Source: Streptomyces sp. PTY087I2 (GTDB lineage: Bacteria; Actinomycetota; Actinomycetes; Streptomycetales; Streptomycetaceae). Taken from it: a stretch of 64,000 nt of DNA. The translations under genes and the position numbers were made by a program. Location of the stretch: contig NZ_LZRD01000032.1 of the NCBI RefSeq assembly GCF_001687325.1, positions 1 to 64,000 on the forward strand, written 5' to 3'. This document shows, piece after piece, positions 55,553-63,350 of this stretch. Below the pieces are notes generated by a model, which had not been told where the DNA came from, made no database searches, and saw only the letters and a list, made by a program, of their open reading frames with translations. The stretch's first letter is position 1. Every line of letters begins with the position of its first letter.

Positions 55553-56353
55553 ATGGTGCAATCTGTTCAGCGTGCGGTGCACATTCTACGAGAGCTGGCC
55601 ACCGCCGGTCCTCGTCTGGGTGTCACGGAACTCGCCGCTCGGATCGGGGTATCCAAACCGACCGTGCACGCGCTGCTGCGCACGCTGGAAGCGGAGGGGC
55701 TGGTACGCCAGGAAAGGGAGACCAACAAGTATCTCCTCGGCTCCGGCCTGCTCCGCCTCGGCAACGCGTACCTGGAGACCCAGGAACTCCGGTCGCGCAC
55801 CCTTCCCTGGGCCGACGCCCTCGCCGAACGCACCGGCGAAGCGGTCTGGGTCGCCGTACTGGACAACGACCGGTACGTCCTCGTCGTACATCACGTGCTC
55901 CGGCGGGGGAGCGGCGTACAGATCCTGGAACTCGGCGCCAGCATTCCCTGGAACACCTGCGCGCTCGGCAAGGCGATCGTGGCCTTTCTGCCGCAGCAGG
56001 AGCAGGAAGCCCTGCTCCAGGGCGAGTTGGCCAGGCTGACCGGACAGAGCGTGGCGGACCCCGGCACGCTCTCGGCCCAGCTGGAAGAGGTGCGCCGGGT
56101 CGGCTACGCCCAGGAGGACCAGGAAAGCGTGCTGGGCGAAGCCGCGATCGCCTCACCGGTGTTCGAGCGGCACGGGTATCTGGCGGGCGCCATCGGCATC
56201 GTCGGCCCGGTCGAACGGCTGCTGGCGGACGACCGTCAGCAGTACGCGGTGGCCGTGCGCGAGGTCGCGACACTGCTCTCCCGCGAACTCGGAGCGGGCC
56301 GGGGCGTCGCCTGGCAGGCCCGGCCCGAGAACTCCGCCCCGCCGGTTCCGTAG
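55553..56353 (+). CDS. IclR family transcriptional regulator
   Basis: About 266 aa. N-terminal winged helix (VQRAVHILRELATAGPRLGV; ISKPTVHALLRTLEAEG-like) and an IclR effector domain (SIPWNTCALGKAIVAFLP; GYAQEDQESVLGEAAIASPV). ATG 55553 is preferred to the longer frame from 55472 because the palindrome would then lie in the promoter. It likely controls the divergent FAD oxidoreductase gene. Confidence 0.9.
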   Translation: MVQSVQRAVHILRELATAGPRLGVTELAARIGVSKPTVHALLRTLEAEGLVRQERETNKYLLGSGLLRLGNAYLETQELRSRTLPWADALAERTGEAVWVAVLDNDRYVLVVHHVLRRGSGVQILELGASIPWNTCALGKAIVAFLPQQEQEALLQGELARLTGQSVADPGTLSAQLEEVRRVGYAQEDQESVLGEAAIASPVFERHGYLAGAIGIVGPVERLLADDRQQYAVAVREVATLLSRELGAGRGVAWQARPENSAPPVP

Positions 56354-56360
56354 GGCGAAA

Positions 56361-56403
56361 CGCCCCGCCCCGGGACGACTTGACGCCGTCGCGGGGCGGG
56401 GCG
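56361..56403. terminator. Bidirectional terminator between IclR and GAPDH genes
   Basis: CGCCCCGCCCCG (56361-56372) and CGGGGCGGGGCG (56392-56403) pair perfectly, between two convergent genes. Confidence 0.75.
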
Positions 56404-56423
56404 CTGCCCGCACGATCCGTGCC

Positions 56424-57428
56424 TCAGGAACCCAGCAGGCGTGCGACGTCGACCAGCCGGTGCGAGAAGCCGGACTCGTTGTCGTACCAGCCGAAGATCT
56501 TGACGTGGCGTCCGTCGCCGGTGACCGTCGTCAGCTTCGAGTCGAAGATGCAGGACGCGGGGTCGCCGACGATGTCGGTGGAGACCAGGGGGGCGTCCGT
56601 GTGGCGCAGGACGCCGGCCAGCGGACCGGCCGCCGCGTCGGCGAACAGCCCGTTGATCTCTTCGACGGTCGTCGGCCGGGAGGTGTACGCCGACAGGTCG
56701 GTCAGCGACCCGACCGGGACCGGCACGCGCAGGGACAGACCGGCCAGCCTGCCGTTCAGCTCGGGCAGCACGGCGCCGATGGCCTTGGCCGCACCGGTCG
56801 ACGTGGGCACGATGTTGAGGGCGGCCGAACGGGCCCGCCGCGGGTCCTTGTGCGGCCCGTCCTGGAGGTTCTGGTCCTGCGTGTACGCGTGCACGGTGGT
56901 CATCAGGCCGTGTTCCAGGCCGACTCCCTCGTGCAGCACCTTGGCGAGAGGCGCCAGGCAGTTCGTGGTGCACGAGGCGTTGGAGACGATGTGGTGGGTC
57001 GCCGGGTCGTAGTCCTGGTGGTTGATGCCGTACGCGAGGGTGATGTCCTCGTTCGTCGCGGGGGCCGAGATGAGGACCTTCCGCGCGCCGGCCTCGATGT
57101 GCGCCCTGGCCTTGGTGCCGTCGGTGAAGATGCCGGTCGACTCGACCACGACGTCGACGCCCAGCTCGTCCCAGGGCAGCTTGCCCGGGTCGCGCTCCGC
57201 GTGGACCGCGATCTTCCGGCCGTCGATGACCAGGGAGTCGCCGTCGGCCTCGACCTGGGCGTCGAGCCGGCCCATGGTGCTGTCGTAGGAGAGCAGATGC
57301 GCGAGCGTCGCCGCGTCCGTGAGGTCGTTCACCGCCACCACGTCGAGGTCGGTTCCCCCGGTGAGCGCGGCTCGCAGGAATCCGCGGCCGATGCGGCCGA
57401 ACCCGTTGATGGCGACCTTGGTGCTCAT
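56424..57428 (-). CDS. gap: Glyceraldehyde-3-phosphate dehydrogenase
   Basis: 334 aa, full-length class I GAPDH. NAD-binding INGFGRIGRGFLRAALTG; catalytic Cys in SNASCTTNCLAPL; His in TVHAYTQDQNLQDGP. It should be active in glycolysis/gluconeogenesis. Streptomyces usually carry a housekeeping copy elsewhere, so a copy next to a biosynthetic cluster can be a self-resistance version (as in pentalenolactone producers) or a way to shift triose phosphate flow. No residue change specific for resistance was recognised. It stands between an IclR gene and an EamA exporter. Confidence 0.95.
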   Translation of the reverse strand: MSTKVAINGFGRIGRGFLRAALTGGTDLDVVAVNDLTDAATLAHLLSYDSTMGRLDAQVEADGDSLVIDGRKIAVHAERDPGKLPWDELGVDVVVESTGIFTDGTKARAHIEAGARKVLISAPATNEDITLAYGINHQDYDPATHHIVSNASCTTNCLAPLAKVLHEGVGLEHGLMTTVHAYTQDQNLQDGPHKDPRRARSAALNIVPTSTGAAKAIGAVLPELNGRLAGLSLRVPVPVGSLTDLSAYTSRPTTVEEINGLFADAAAGPLAGVLRHTDAPLVSTDIVGDPASCIFDSKLTTVTGDGRHVKIFGWYDNESGFSHRLVDVARLLGS

Positions 57429-57540
57429 GTCTTTCTCTTTTCTCTCTGTGGCCGAATGCGTCATGACCGGACGCATCGTGCGGGAATCGAAATCGAGACA
57501 GAATTCCGGGAAGCAGCCGGATCCGGAGAAGCGGCCGGTT

Positions 57541-58446
57541 CTATTTGCGTGCCGCGAGCAGAACTCCGACACCACCGAGAACCAGCCCGAAGATCGCGGA
57601 AAGGTTGAGCGTCTGGCCGATGATCAGCCAGGCGAGCAGGGCGGTGACGGCGGGGGTGAGGAAGAAGAGCGTGCCCACCCGGTTCGCGGCCTGCTTCTTG
57701 AGCATGAAATTGAGCAGCAGGAACGTCCCCACGGAATTGATGAGGACGATCCAGGCCAGCGATCCGCCGAACGCGCCCCAGTCGGTGACCTCGGGATCCT
57801 CCAGCGTCAGGGTCAGGATTCCCATCACCGGGGCGCTGGCGAGGAAGTGCACGGCCGTACTGCTGCGGACATCCGCTCCCGGGGTGAACCGCTTCTGATA
57901 GACGGTGCCCACGCTCAGCCCGAGGAGTCCGATGAAGGACAGCACGATCGCGCTGACGGAGAAGTGCAGCGCTCCGCCGACCGCGAGCAGCACCCCGGCG
58001 CCACCGATGACGAAACCCAGCCACTGCCGCCCGGTGATCTTCTCGCCCAGGAACATCCCGGCCAGCAGGGCGATCAGCACGGGGTTGAACCCCTGGATCA
58101 GCGCCACGACGCCCCCGGGCAGTCCCGCGCCGATCGCCGTGTAGAAGGCGCCGAACTGCACCGCCTGCATCAGCAGGCCGACGACGACGACATGCAGGAG
58201 CAGCCGCCCCCGGGGCCAGGGCGATCCGCTCACCCCGGCGATCACCGCGAGCAGGACGCCGGCGATCGCGAAGCGGGCGAACGTCAGCAGGAGGGGCGGT
58301 GCCGCGTCGGTGCCGAGCACGGCCGCGATGAACGCACTGCTCCACAGGACCACGAAGACGGCCGGGACCGCCGCTGTGGCCCAGGGCGGCGGCGGGGCGG
58401 CGGTGGGCTGCTCCGCCGGAGCAGTCTTGAGATCGTCGCGTTGCAT
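57541..58446 (-). CDS. EamA/DMT family transporter (possible exporter)
   Basis: About 301 aa, ten membrane helices (VPAVFVVLWSSAFIAAVLG; TFLLLNFMLKKQAANRVGTL). EamA proteins export amino acids and related metabolites, so it may export the cluster product. ATG 58446 has GGGAGG about ten bases upstream. It is divergent from the CGNR regulator and follows GAPDH with 112 bases between. Confidence 0.87.
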   Translation of the reverse strand: MQRDDLKTAPAEQPTAAPPPPWATAAVPAVFVVLWSSAFIAAVLGTDAAPPLLLTFARFAIAGVLLAVIAGVSGSPWPRGRLLLHVVVVGLLMQAVQFGAFYTAIGAGLPGGVVALIQGFNPVLIALLAGMFLGEKITGRQWLGFVIGGAGVLLAVGGALHFSVSAIVLSFIGLLGLSVGTVYQKRFTPGADVRSSTAVHFLASAPVMGILTLTLEDPEVTDWGAFGGSLAWIVLINSVGTFLLLNFMLKKQAANRVGTLFFLTPAVTALLAWLIIGQTLNLSAIFGLVLGGVGVLLAARK

Positions 58447-58517
58447 GGCGGAGACGCCTCCCACGGGAAAAGTAACCGTACAGACAGGTTCGCCGGAACC
58501 CTACCGAGCCTTGGATC

Positions 58518-58534
58518 AACCAGTCAATGTGGTT
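58518..58534. promoter_or_regulatory. Dyad between EamA and CGNR genes
   Basis: AACCA-GTCAATG-TGGTT, five-base arms, 12 bases before the CGNR start and 72 from the divergent EamA start. Confidence 0.35.
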
Positions 58535-58545
58535 ACCCTGACGGC

Positions 58546-59079
58546 ATGAACTTCGCATTTGTCAGCGGCAGCGTGGCCCTTGACTTCGTCGGAACGGTGC
58601 AGGCCCGACGCGATGCCCCGCTGGACCTCCTGACCACATCGGCCGATCTGTCCGCCTGGTGCGCCGCCTCGGGGGTCCTCGACGACCCGCCGGCGGCGAC
58701 GCACGCCGACCTGGAAGCGGCGGTGGATCTGCGGGAAGCCGTCTACCGCCTGTTCCTCGCCTCGACCTCCGGCTCTCCGTACGCCCCGGAGGACTGCGCC
58801 GTGGTGAACCTCGCCGCGGCCCCCAATCCGGCCCGCGTCGAACTCCTGCCGGACGGCGCGGTGAAGCGCCACGGCGAGGTCGACGCCGCTCTCTCAGCGG
58901 TGGCCCGGGACGCCGTGGAACTGCTCCTCCAGTCGGCCCACCCCGTGAAGGAGTGCTCCGCGCCGCGCTGCACACGCCTCTACGTCGACCGCTCGCACCG
59001 CGGCTCGCGCCGGTGGTGCGACATGACCCGGTGCGGCAATCGGGCCAAGGCGGCCATGTACCGCGCGCGCCACGCCTGA
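58546..59079 (+). CDS. CGNR zinc-finger protein
   Basis: 177 aa. The C-terminal zinc finger is KECSAPRCTRLYVDRSHRG followed by WCDMTRCGNRAKA, which gives the family its name. The N-terminal part (VSGSVALDFVGTV) is the usual ABATE domain. These proteins are DNA-binding regulators, and here it may control the divergent EamA gene. ATG 58546 begins MNFAFVSGS. Confidence 0.88.
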   Translation: MNFAFVSGSVALDFVGTVQARRDAPLDLLTTSADLSAWCAASGVLDDPPAATHADLEAAVDLREAVYRLFLASTSGSPYAPEDCAVVNLAAAPNPARVELLPDGAVKRHGEVDAALSAVARDAVELLLQSAHPVKECSAPRCTRLYVDRSHRGSRRWCDMTRCGNRAKAAMYRARHA

Positions 59080-59135
59080 CCGGTCCCGGTGGAGCCGTCG
59101 GGCGCGCGGGCCGTCTTCCCGTACGCGCGCCGGCT

Positions 59136-59777
59136 TCACCGGGAGGTCCTGGCGGAAGCCGGGGCCGCCACCCGGGCCAGCGACCGGAAGAGGAGCGTGG
59201 TGGACGCGGCGCCCGGGTCCATGTGCCCGACGCTGCGATGCCCGAGGTAGGACGCCCGCCCCTTGCGTGCCTGCATCGGGATCGTGGACCAGGCGCCGGC
59301 CGCCGCGGCCGGCGCCGCTGCCGACGCCGCCGCGCCGAGATCCCCGGCCCGGACGGTACGGAAGGCCGTCAGCGCCGGGATGAAGGCGTCCACCATCGTC
59401 TTGTCGCCCGGCGCCGCGGCGCCCAGCCGGACGATCGCGTCGAGCCCGGCCGTGAGCGCGTCCCCGAACTGCGCGGCGTCGGCCCTGGCCGCCGGCAGTG
59501 CGGTTCCCATCGCGGAGAAGGCGCCGCCGTACAGCACTCCGGAGGCCCCTCCGACATGAGCTCTGATCAGCGCTCCCGATTCCCGCAGCACTTCGCCGGG
59601 AGAATCCGGTATTTCGCCCGATTCCAGCCATCTGCGAACGCGGGAGAGCCCTCTGTGGAGGTTGACTCCGTGATCCCCGTCGCCTATCGCGGAGTCCAGG
59701 GTGGTCAGATGGTCTTTCTCTGCAAGGGCAGCCTCTTCGAAAGCCAGAAGCCAGGATTGAGCAAGCGCTCTGTCCAC
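59136..59777 (-). CDS. DhaL-like domain protein (orphan)
   Basis: 213 aa. The DhaL nucleotide-binding fold of dihydroxyacetone kinases: LDSAIGDGDHGVNLHRGL (metal aspartates), GGASGVLYGGAFSAMG and PGDKTMVDAFIPAL. The partner DhaK is not next to it. DhaL uses ATP, or DHA-kinase phosphotransfer from DhaM in PTS systems, and needs DhaK for the substrate, so the orphan copy must work with a distant DhaK or have another task. GTG 59777 matches the family start. Confidence 0.82.
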   Translation of the reverse strand: MDRALAQSWLLAFEEAALAEKDHLTTLDSAIGDGDHGVNLHRGLSRVRRWLESGEIPDSPGEVLRESGALIRAHVGGASGVLYGGAFSAMGTALPAARADAAQFGDALTAGLDAIVRLGAAAPGDKTMVDAFIPALTAFRTVRAGDLGAAASAAAPAAAAGAWSTIPMQARKGRASYLGHRSVGHMDPGAASTTLLFRSLARVAAPASARTSR

Positions 59778-60121
59778 ACGGTTTCCTTCACTTGCGACGG
59801 TGGTGGGGGAACGCCGCCCCTCGACCACATTGTCAAGCGACACCGCAGGATGCTCATGTGAATGGCCGGAATCAGACCGGTCATTTACTCTAGTGCGTCA
59901 CTCCGGCGCGAACAACGGGCCGTTGAGTAAAGAGAAAGCCAAACGGCCTTCAGGGATTGGATCCGGGCGCTCTCCGACAGTTTTCAGCCAGGATTTCCGG
60001 AAAAGCTGGCATGTGAGGTGCGAGCCTGCATGTGATCTGAACTCCATTCAGCATTGCTGAACGCGATTCCGAGAACTAGGCTCCCGTCCGTCAACCGAGC
60101 ATCCTCGCGAAGGGCGTACCC
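59778..60121. promoter_or_regulatory. Divergent promoter region with a palindromic site
   Basis: No gene is seen. TTCAGCATTGCTGAA (60047-60061) is a 15-bp palindrome that overlaps a likely -35 (TTGCTG, 60054-60059); TAGGCT (60077-60082) with exactly 17 bases between is the -10 for the LuxR gene that follows. A regulator, maybe LuxR itself, may bind there. Confidence 0.5.
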
Positions 60122-60850
60122 ATGTCTCTGGAGCGTGATCTCTTCGGTGCCGGCCGGCCCACCGACGAAAAGGTGCGGGTCCTGGTGGCGGACGGCGACC
60201 CGGCATCGCGCCATGTCCTCACCCGTGTCCTGCGCAGATCGGCGCACCTCGATGTGGCGGCCGCCATCAGCAGCCAACAGCCCCTGCACCAGTGGCCCTT
60301 GGGCGGGGCCGATGTGGTGGTGCTGGTGTCCGCCCCGCACGAGAACACCATGGACCGGGTCCGGCTCCTGGCCTCGCGCGAGGTGCGCGTACTGCTCATC
60401 GGCACCGGCTGGAACAAGTACCGTCTCGACGCCGCCTTCGCGGCCGGCGCCACCGGCTGCCTGGCGAAGGACCTCGGGCCGGCCGGAGTCGCGGCCGCCG
60501 TCCGTGCGGTCGCCTCCGGACACACCGTCCTCTCCCCGGAGTTGCGCGCCCTCTACGTGCAGCGGCCGCCCGTCCCTTCGGGCTGCCAGGCCGACGGGGC
60601 CGAGGAGCTGCTGCCCACGCTCACCTCCCGTGAGCAGGAGGTGCTGCGGAATCTGGCCGAGGGCATGTCGACAGCCGAGACCGCGGCCCGGCTGCGCGTC
60701 TCCCCCGCCACGGTCAAGAGCCATGTCTCCCACGTCCTGACCAAGCTGGGCGCCCGCAACCGCCTGGAAGCCGTCCTGCTGTTCCAGCGCTCGTGCGAAC
60801 GCGCCGCTGAGACGGTGCTGGGCTGCCCCCGCTCCGCCCTGGCCGGCTGA
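60122..60850 (+). CDS. LuxR-type regulator with degenerate receiver domain
   Basis: 242 aa. Residues about 15-130 look like a response-regulator receiver, but the phosphate-accepting Asp region reads DVVVLVSAPHE, so Val is at the usual Asp position. A LuxR helix-turn-helix follows (SREQEVLRNLAEGMSTAETA; VSPATVKSHVSHVLTKLGAR). It is probably not phosphorylated; ligand binding or constitutive action is inferred. ATG 60122 has AAGGGCG upstream. A similar gene follows it. Confidence 0.87.
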   Translation: MSLERDLFGAGRPTDEKVRVLVADGDPASRHVLTRVLRRSAHLDVAAAISSQQPLHQWPLGGADVVVLVSAPHENTMDRVRLLASREVRVLLIGTGWNKYRLDAAFAAGATGCLAKDLGPAGVAAAVRAVASGHTVLSPELRALYVQRPPVPSGCQADGAEELLPTLTSREQEVLRNLAEGMSTAETAARLRVSPATVKSHVSHVLTKLGARNRLEAVLLFQRSCERAAETVLGCPRSALAG

Positions 60851-60935
60851 CGGCGAACAGCGCGCCTCCCCCTCCTCGTCCATCGGCGGATGACGGGGTC
60901 CGGCCGGGCATGGATGATCGCAGCGTGCTCGAGCT

Positions 60936-60960
60936 CTGCCAGGGGCGGCACCCCTGGCAG
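60936..60960 (+). promoter_or_regulatory. Perfect hairpin in the leader of the second LuxR gene
   Basis: CTGCCAGGGG and CCCCTGGCAG pair around CGGCA, right before the Shine-Dalgarno (GGGGGAGG, 60970-60977). It could be an operator or a hairpin that affects translation. Confidence 0.5.
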
Positions 60961-60982
60961 TACGACCTAGGGGGAGGCCGCC

Positions 60983-61705
60983 ATGCCTGGCATCGAGTTG
61001 ATCGAGCGTGAACGCAGCACCGGACTCAGGACGAGGGTCCTGCTGATCGAACAGGATCCGATATCGCGCCACGTCCTGACCGCGATCCTCGAACGTGACG
61101 ACCAGCTGGAGGTCGTCTCCGCGGACGACCCGGAGGACGACGACGCGGTCGGCATGGCCGCACACGCGGAGGCCGTCATCGTCTCCATCGGCTCCGGCCA
61201 GGACATCCCCGCGTTCGTCGCCGAACTGACCGCGCGTCACGGCACACGCGTCCTGCTCGTCAGCAGCAGCTGGTCCGGCCGGCTGCTGGACTCCGCGCTG
61301 GCCGCGGGCGTCACGGGGTGCCTGCTGAAGGAGGCCGCGATGCCGAACCTGGTGGGAGCGGTCCGGGCCGTGCACGCCGGACTCTCGGTGATCTCGCCGC
61401 AGATCCACCGGCGCATGATGCGACGCGAGGCGGGATGGGACGCGTCGGCGACCCGGGAACGGCCCGGCGAGCCGCCCATGACCCGGCTGGTCGCGTCGCT
61501 GTCCCCGCGGGAACGCCAGGTCCTGTGGCTGCTCGCCGAGAGCCGGACCACGTCCGAGGTGGCCGACCAGCTGCTGATCTCGCCGACCACGGTGAAGAGC
61601 CATGTGTCCAACGCCCTGACCAAGCTCGGCGCCCGCAACCGGGTCCAGGCCGTCCTGGCCGTACGGGAGTTCATGGCCCGGGACGCGGAGTCACCCTCGG
61701 GGTGA
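60983..61705 (+). CDS. LuxR-type regulator with degenerate receiver domain (second copy)
   Basis: 240 aa, paralogue of the previous gene with the same order: a degenerate receiver (RTRVLLIEQDPISRHVLTAI; AEAVIVSIGSGQDIP where the Asp would be) and a LuxR helix-turn-helix (SPRERQVLWLLAESRTTSEV; ISPTTVKSHVSNALTKLGAR). GGGGGAGG precedes ATG 60983. It is convergent with the DAHP synthase gene. Confidence 0.87.
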   Translation: MPGIELIERERSTGLRTRVLLIEQDPISRHVLTAILERDDQLEVVSADDPEDDDAVGMAAHAEAVIVSIGSGQDIPAFVAELTARHGTRVLLVSSSWSGRLLDSALAAGVTGCLLKEAAMPNLVGAVRAVHAGLSVISPQIHRRMMRREAGWDASATRERPGEPPMTRLVASLSPRERQVLWLLAESRTTSEVADQLLISPTTVKSHVSNALTKLGARNRVQAVLAVREFMARDAESPSG

Positions 61706-61721
61706 GTCCGCGTCCCGGGCC
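61675..61721. terminator. Long hairpin between convergent genes
   Basis: GGCCCGGGACGCGGA (61675-61689) and TCCGCGTCCCGGGCC (61707-61721) pair exactly, with TCACC/GGTGA extending the stem to a CTCGG loop. It covers the LuxR stop codon and ends the DAHP synthase transcript too. Confidence 0.8.
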
Positions 61722-61725
61722 GGTG

Positions 61726-63069
61726 TCACCGCTCTCCCCGGTACATCTCCGCCACGAGGAAGGCCAGGTCCAGCGACTGACGGCGATTGAGCCGGGGGTC
61801 GCAGACCGTCTCGTAGCGCAGGGGGAGCTGGTCGACGTGCACCTCGTCGCCACCGCCCACGCACTCGGTCACATCGCTGCCGGTCAACTCCACGTGGATG
61901 CCGCCCGGATGGGTGCCCAGCGAGCGGTGGGTCTCGAAGAAGCCTCTGACCTCGTCCATCATCGCGTCGAGGCTGCGCGTCTTGTACCCGTTGGAGGTCT
62001 TGAAGGTGTTGCCGTGCATCGGGTCGCAGATCCAGGCGACCTGGGCGCCGCTCGCGGTGACCTTCTCCACGAGAGGGGGCAGCGCGTCGCGGACCTTCTC
62101 CGCGCCCATCCTGGTGATGAAGCTGAGCCGGCCCGGCTCGCGGTCCGGATCGAGCTTGTCGATCAGCGCGAGGACCTCGTCCGCCGCCACGCCGGGGCCG
62201 AGCTTCACCGCGATGGGGTTGCGTACCGTCGAGGCGAACGCGACGTGCGCTCCGTCGAGTTGGCGGGTGCGCTCGCCGATCCAGAGCATATGGGCGGAGG
62301 TGTCGTAGAGGTCGCCGCCGCGCGAGTCCACCCGGGTCAGAGCGGCCTCGTAGTCGAGGATCAGGGCCTCGTGGCTGGCGTAGAACTCGACGTCGTCCAG
62401 GGCGTCGGGATGCGCCCCGCACGCCTTCATGAAGGCCAGGGCCCGGTCGATCTCCCGGGCCAGCCGCTCATAGCGCTCGCCGCTGGCGGACAGCGCGACG
62501 AAGTCCTGATTCCAGGCATGGACCTGGTCCAGTGCCGCGTATCCGCCGGCGGTGAAGGCGCGCACGAGGTTCAGCGTGGCGGCGGACGCGTTGTACATGC
62601 GCCGCAGCCGCTCGGGGTCGGGCGTGCGGGAAGCTGCGGTGAAATCCGGGCCGTTGACCGAATCGCCGCGGTAGACCGGAAGAGTCACCCCGTCCCGGGT
62701 CTCGGTGTCCTGGGACCGCGGCTTGGAATACTGGCCGCCTATCCGGCCGACCTTGACCACGGGCACCGATCCCGCATAGGTCAGCACCACGGCCATCTGG
62801 AGAATCGTCTTGAGCGTGTTGCGTATGTTGTCGGCCGAGACGGCGGCGAAACTCTCCGCGCAGTCGCCGCCCTGGAGGAGAAATGCCTCCCCCCTCGCGA
62901 CGGCTGCCATACGCGTACGCAACTGGTCGCACTCGCCCGCGAAGACCAGCGGGACCGCGGTCGACAGATCGGTGAGAACGGAGGTCAGGGCCTCGGGGTC
63001 CGGCCAAGAAGGCTGCTGGGCGGCGGGTTTGGCACGCCAGGAATCGCGGACAGTTTCATTTTTCGTCAT
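61726..63069 (-). CDS. Class II 3-deoxy-D-arabino-heptulosonate 7-phosphate synthase
   Basis: 447 aa, plant-type (class II) DAHP synthase: LLQGGDCAESFA (about 65-76), RIGGQYSKPRS, the Cys and metal residues in WICDPMHGNTFKTSNG, and LDLAFLVAEMYRGER at the end. It condenses PEP and erythrose 4-phosphate, the first step to chorismate. Cluster copies often raise precursor supply. ATG 63069 has no Shine-Dalgarno but overlaps the stop of an 11-codon leader frame. Confidence 0.93.
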   Translation of the reverse strand: MTKNETVRDSWRAKPAAQQPSWPDPEALTSVLTDLSTAVPLVFAGECDQLRTRMAAVARGEAFLLQGGDCAESFAAVSADNIRNTLKTILQMAVVLTYAGSVPVVKVGRIGGQYSKPRSQDTETRDGVTLPVYRGDSVNGPDFTAASRTPDPERLRRMYNASAATLNLVRAFTAGGYAALDQVHAWNQDFVALSASGERYERLAREIDRALAFMKACGAHPDALDDVEFYASHEALILDYEAALTRVDSRGGDLYDTSAHMLWIGERTRQLDGAHVAFASTVRNPIAVKLGPGVAADEVLALIDKLDPDREPGRLSFITRMGAEKVRDALPPLVEKVTASGAQVAWICDPMHGNTFKTSNGYKTRSLDAMMDEVRGFFETHRSLGTHPGGIHVELTGSDVTECVGGGDEVHVDQLPLRYETVCDPRLNRRQSLDLAFLVAEMYRGER

Positions 63070-63101
63070 GTTCGGAATGTGCGGCAGACGACTACCGCCA
63101 C
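63066..63101 (-). CDS. Possible 11-residue leader peptide coupled to DAHP synthase
   Basis: GTG 63101 follows GAGGAAGGAA and encodes MAVVVCRTFRT, then TGA (63066-63068) that overlaps the ATG of the DAHP synthase gene (ATGA). The main gene has no other ribosome binding site, so coupling is plausible. Confidence 0.4.
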   Translation of the reverse strand: MAVVVCRTFRT

Positions 63102-63350
63102 TTCCTTCCTCGGAACCAACAGGATCGCGGTTGACAGGCCGATCCAAGCAGCGGCCGCGTAGTACCCGCATCGGCGCACGGACGAGTTTTCCCTGCGCTT
63201 ATGGGGGAGGGGTTACGTCCCGGCGCGGCGGCCCGGACACTTCTCGCCTCGCCGCCGCTCACCCCCGGTTACTATGCTCACTTCCTGCCTCTGGCCTCGG
63301 AGACGTTGTCCGTGGAAGGCACGGTCGAAGAGATTGGATGGCCTGGGAAA

